5,705 bases of DNA, taken from positions 1-5,705 of the forward strand of contig JAJZDF010000053.1 of the NCBI GenBank assembly GCA_021828715.1. Direction: 5' to 3'. The notes below the pieces were generated by a model. It saw only the letters and a program-made list of their open reading frames with translations, did no database searches and was not told the DNA's origin. The position numbers were made by a program, and so were the translations under genes. This DNA comes from Thermoplasmata archaeon. Its GTDB lineage: Archaea; Thermoplasmatota; Thermoplasmata; Lutacidiplasmatales; UBA184. Positions 4,748-5,705 of the stretch are shown in pieces; the stretch's first letter is position 1; every line of letters starts with the position of its first letter.

Positions 4748-5705
4748 TCACTTCCCTCCGGCCAACGCGTCGCGCGTCGGCGCATGGACGACCGTCCCGT
4801 CGCGGGTCAGGAGGCTCCCCGCCAGGACCTCGTCCGCGAAGTCGGGACGGAGGCTCCGGTCGGGCCCGAGGAGGAGGCCCAGGAACGCCTCGACGTTCTT
4901 CGCGAACATCTGGCTCGCCGAGAGCGGCAGCTGGCTCGGGAGGTTGAGCGGCCCCGCGATCCGCACCCCGTGGACCTCCACCTCCTCGCCGGGCCGCGTC
5001 AGTTCGCAGTTGCCGCCGGACTCCGCGGCGAGGTCGACGAGCACGGCGCCCGCGCGCATCCGGTCGACCATCTCCTTGCGGACGAGCAGCGGCGCCCGCC
5101 GTCCCGGGACGTTGGCGGTGGTGAGGATGACGTCCGCGTCGGCGACCGCCTTCGCGAGCATCTCGGCCTCCTGCTTCTTCTCGTCGTCGGTGAGCTCGCG
5201 GGCGTACCCTCCCGATCCCTCGGCGTTGATCTGGAGCTCCAGGAACTTCGCCCCGAGGCTCCGCACCTGCTCGCCGGCGGCCCGCCGGACGTCGTACGCC
5301 TCGACGACCGCCCCCAGGCGGCGGGCGGTGGCGATCGCCATGAGCCCGGCGACCCCGGCGCCGAGGATCAGCACCTTCGCCGGGCGGATCGTCCCCGCGG
5401 CGGTGGTCAGCATCGGGAAGAACTTCGGAGAGAGGCTCGCGCCGATCAGGACCGCCTTGTAGCCGGCGACGGTCGCCTGGGACGAGAGGACGTCCATGCT
5501 CTGCGCCCGGGTGATGCGCGGCAGCAGGTCGAGCGCGAACGTCGTGATCCGGGCGTCGCGCAGCGCCGCGACGCGCTCCAGGTGGCGGGACGGGGTCATC
5601 ACGGCGAGGAGGATCGTCCCGGGCGCGAGGGCGGCGATCTCCTCGGCGGTCGGCGGCTGGAGCTTCACGACGATCTGGGCGTTCGCGAGGACGGCGGCGC
5701 GGTCG
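4748..5705 (-). CDS. pntAA: NAD(P) transhydrogenase subunit alpha1 (NAD(H)-binding), 5' end cut by the window
   Basis: The soluble NAD(H)-binding domain I subunit. The reading frame is open to the right edge and 318 residues are visible. By alignment from memory with E. coli PntA, where QIVVKLQPP matches EIILKVNAP, about 55-60 N-terminal residues are missing. Numbering from the first visible codon: the RQD loop that contacts bound nicotinamide is PRITRAQSMD (62-71) with R63, Q68 and D71 all present; the Rossmann glycine motif is GAGVAG (115-120), with D138 at the end of the next strand (EAYDVRR); TTANVPGRRAP (195-205) and VDLAAESGGNCE (223-234) are further family landmarks. It ends before any membrane helix, which confirms a split alpha chain. 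The internal GTG at 5668 is a valine codon in the conserved core, not the start. First visible gene of the operon; its promoter lies outside the window. Confidence 0.96.
   Translation of the reverse strand, partial: DRAAVLANAQIVVKLQPPTAEEIAALAPGTILLAVMTPSRHLERVAALRDARITTFALDLLPRITRAQSMDVLSSQATVAGYKAVLIGASLSPKFFPMLTTAAGTIRPAKVLILGAGVAGLMAIATARRLGAVVEAYDVRRAAGEQVRSLGAKFLELQINAEGSGGYARELTDDEKKQEAEMLAKAVADADVILTTANVPGRRAPLLVRKEMVDRMRAGAVLVDLAAESGGNCELTRPGEEVEVHGVRIAGPLNLPSQLPLSASQMFAKNVEAFLGLLLGPDRSLRPDFADEVLAGSLLTRDGTVVHAPTRDALAGGK
4754..4759 (-). promoter_or_regulatory. Ribosome binding site of pntAB within the end of pntAA
   Basis: GGAGGG on the minus strand overlaps the last Ala-Gly-Gly-Lys codons of pntAA and lies ten bases before the ATG at 4743. 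The spacing is longer than the five bases used at pntB and at the transporter gene, which may tune alpha2 synthesis or make it depend on ribosomes finishing pntAA. Confidence 0.5.

Noticed and set aside
4744..4785. Longer pntAB start at 4785
   Set aside because: It would overlap pntAA by 38 bases and add an R-rich segment unlike alpha2 N-termini; ATG 4743 fits family length and has a ribosome site.
5666..5668. GTG at 5668 as the start of pntAA
   Set aside because: It falls inside a conserved strand (QIVVKLQPP) and the frame stays open to the window edge, so the true start is outside.

Overview
The window is very GC-rich (about 70% by eye, with third codon positions almost all G or C) and densely coding. 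It carries three intact genes, one intact small gene and one gene cut by the right edge, plus a possible gene start at the left edge. The few AT-rich islands lie where archaeal TATA boxes would be expected (minus strand 36-41, plus strand 1559-1566). The glycosyltransferase/flippase-like gene looks like archaeal surface-glycan proteins I know. I therefore lean towards a high-GC archaeon, possibly Thermoplasmatota-like, but a high-GC bacterium cannot be excluded without marker genes.

Layout. 1-157 is mostly non-coding. It holds a possible leaderless minus-strand gene start at the left edge with its TATA-like box, then two strong hairpins lying 3' of the next gene. 158-1462 (minus) encodes an ArsB/NhaD/SLC13-type membrane transporter. 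1463-1602 is a divergent intergenic region with a TATA box, a perfect AACGGCGG/CCGCCGTT inverted repeat touching that box, and a GC hairpin directly before the next start codon. 1603-3039 (plus) encodes a polytopic membrane protein in which an apparent GT-C-type glycosyltransferase module is followed by a complete GtrA-type flippase domain. It converges, with only 10 bp between stop codons, on the minus-strand operon pntAA-pntAB-pntB (5705 to 3050).

The three pnt genes encode a split-subunit proton-translocating NAD(P) transhydrogenase. Alpha1 binds NAD(H), alpha2 and the N-terminal part of beta form the membrane proton channel, and the C-terminal part of beta binds NADP(H). The enzyme uses the proton gradient to make NADPH from NADH. 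The genes are tightly packed (4-nt gap, then a 4-nt GTGA overlap), which fits translational coupling and fixed stoichiometry. pntAA lacks about its first 55-60 residues because the window ends.

I see no CRISPR array, tRNA, rRNA, insertion sequence or toxin-antitoxin pair. The most unusual item is the GT-C/GtrA fusion; the rest is ordinary metabolism plus some structured intergenic DNA.
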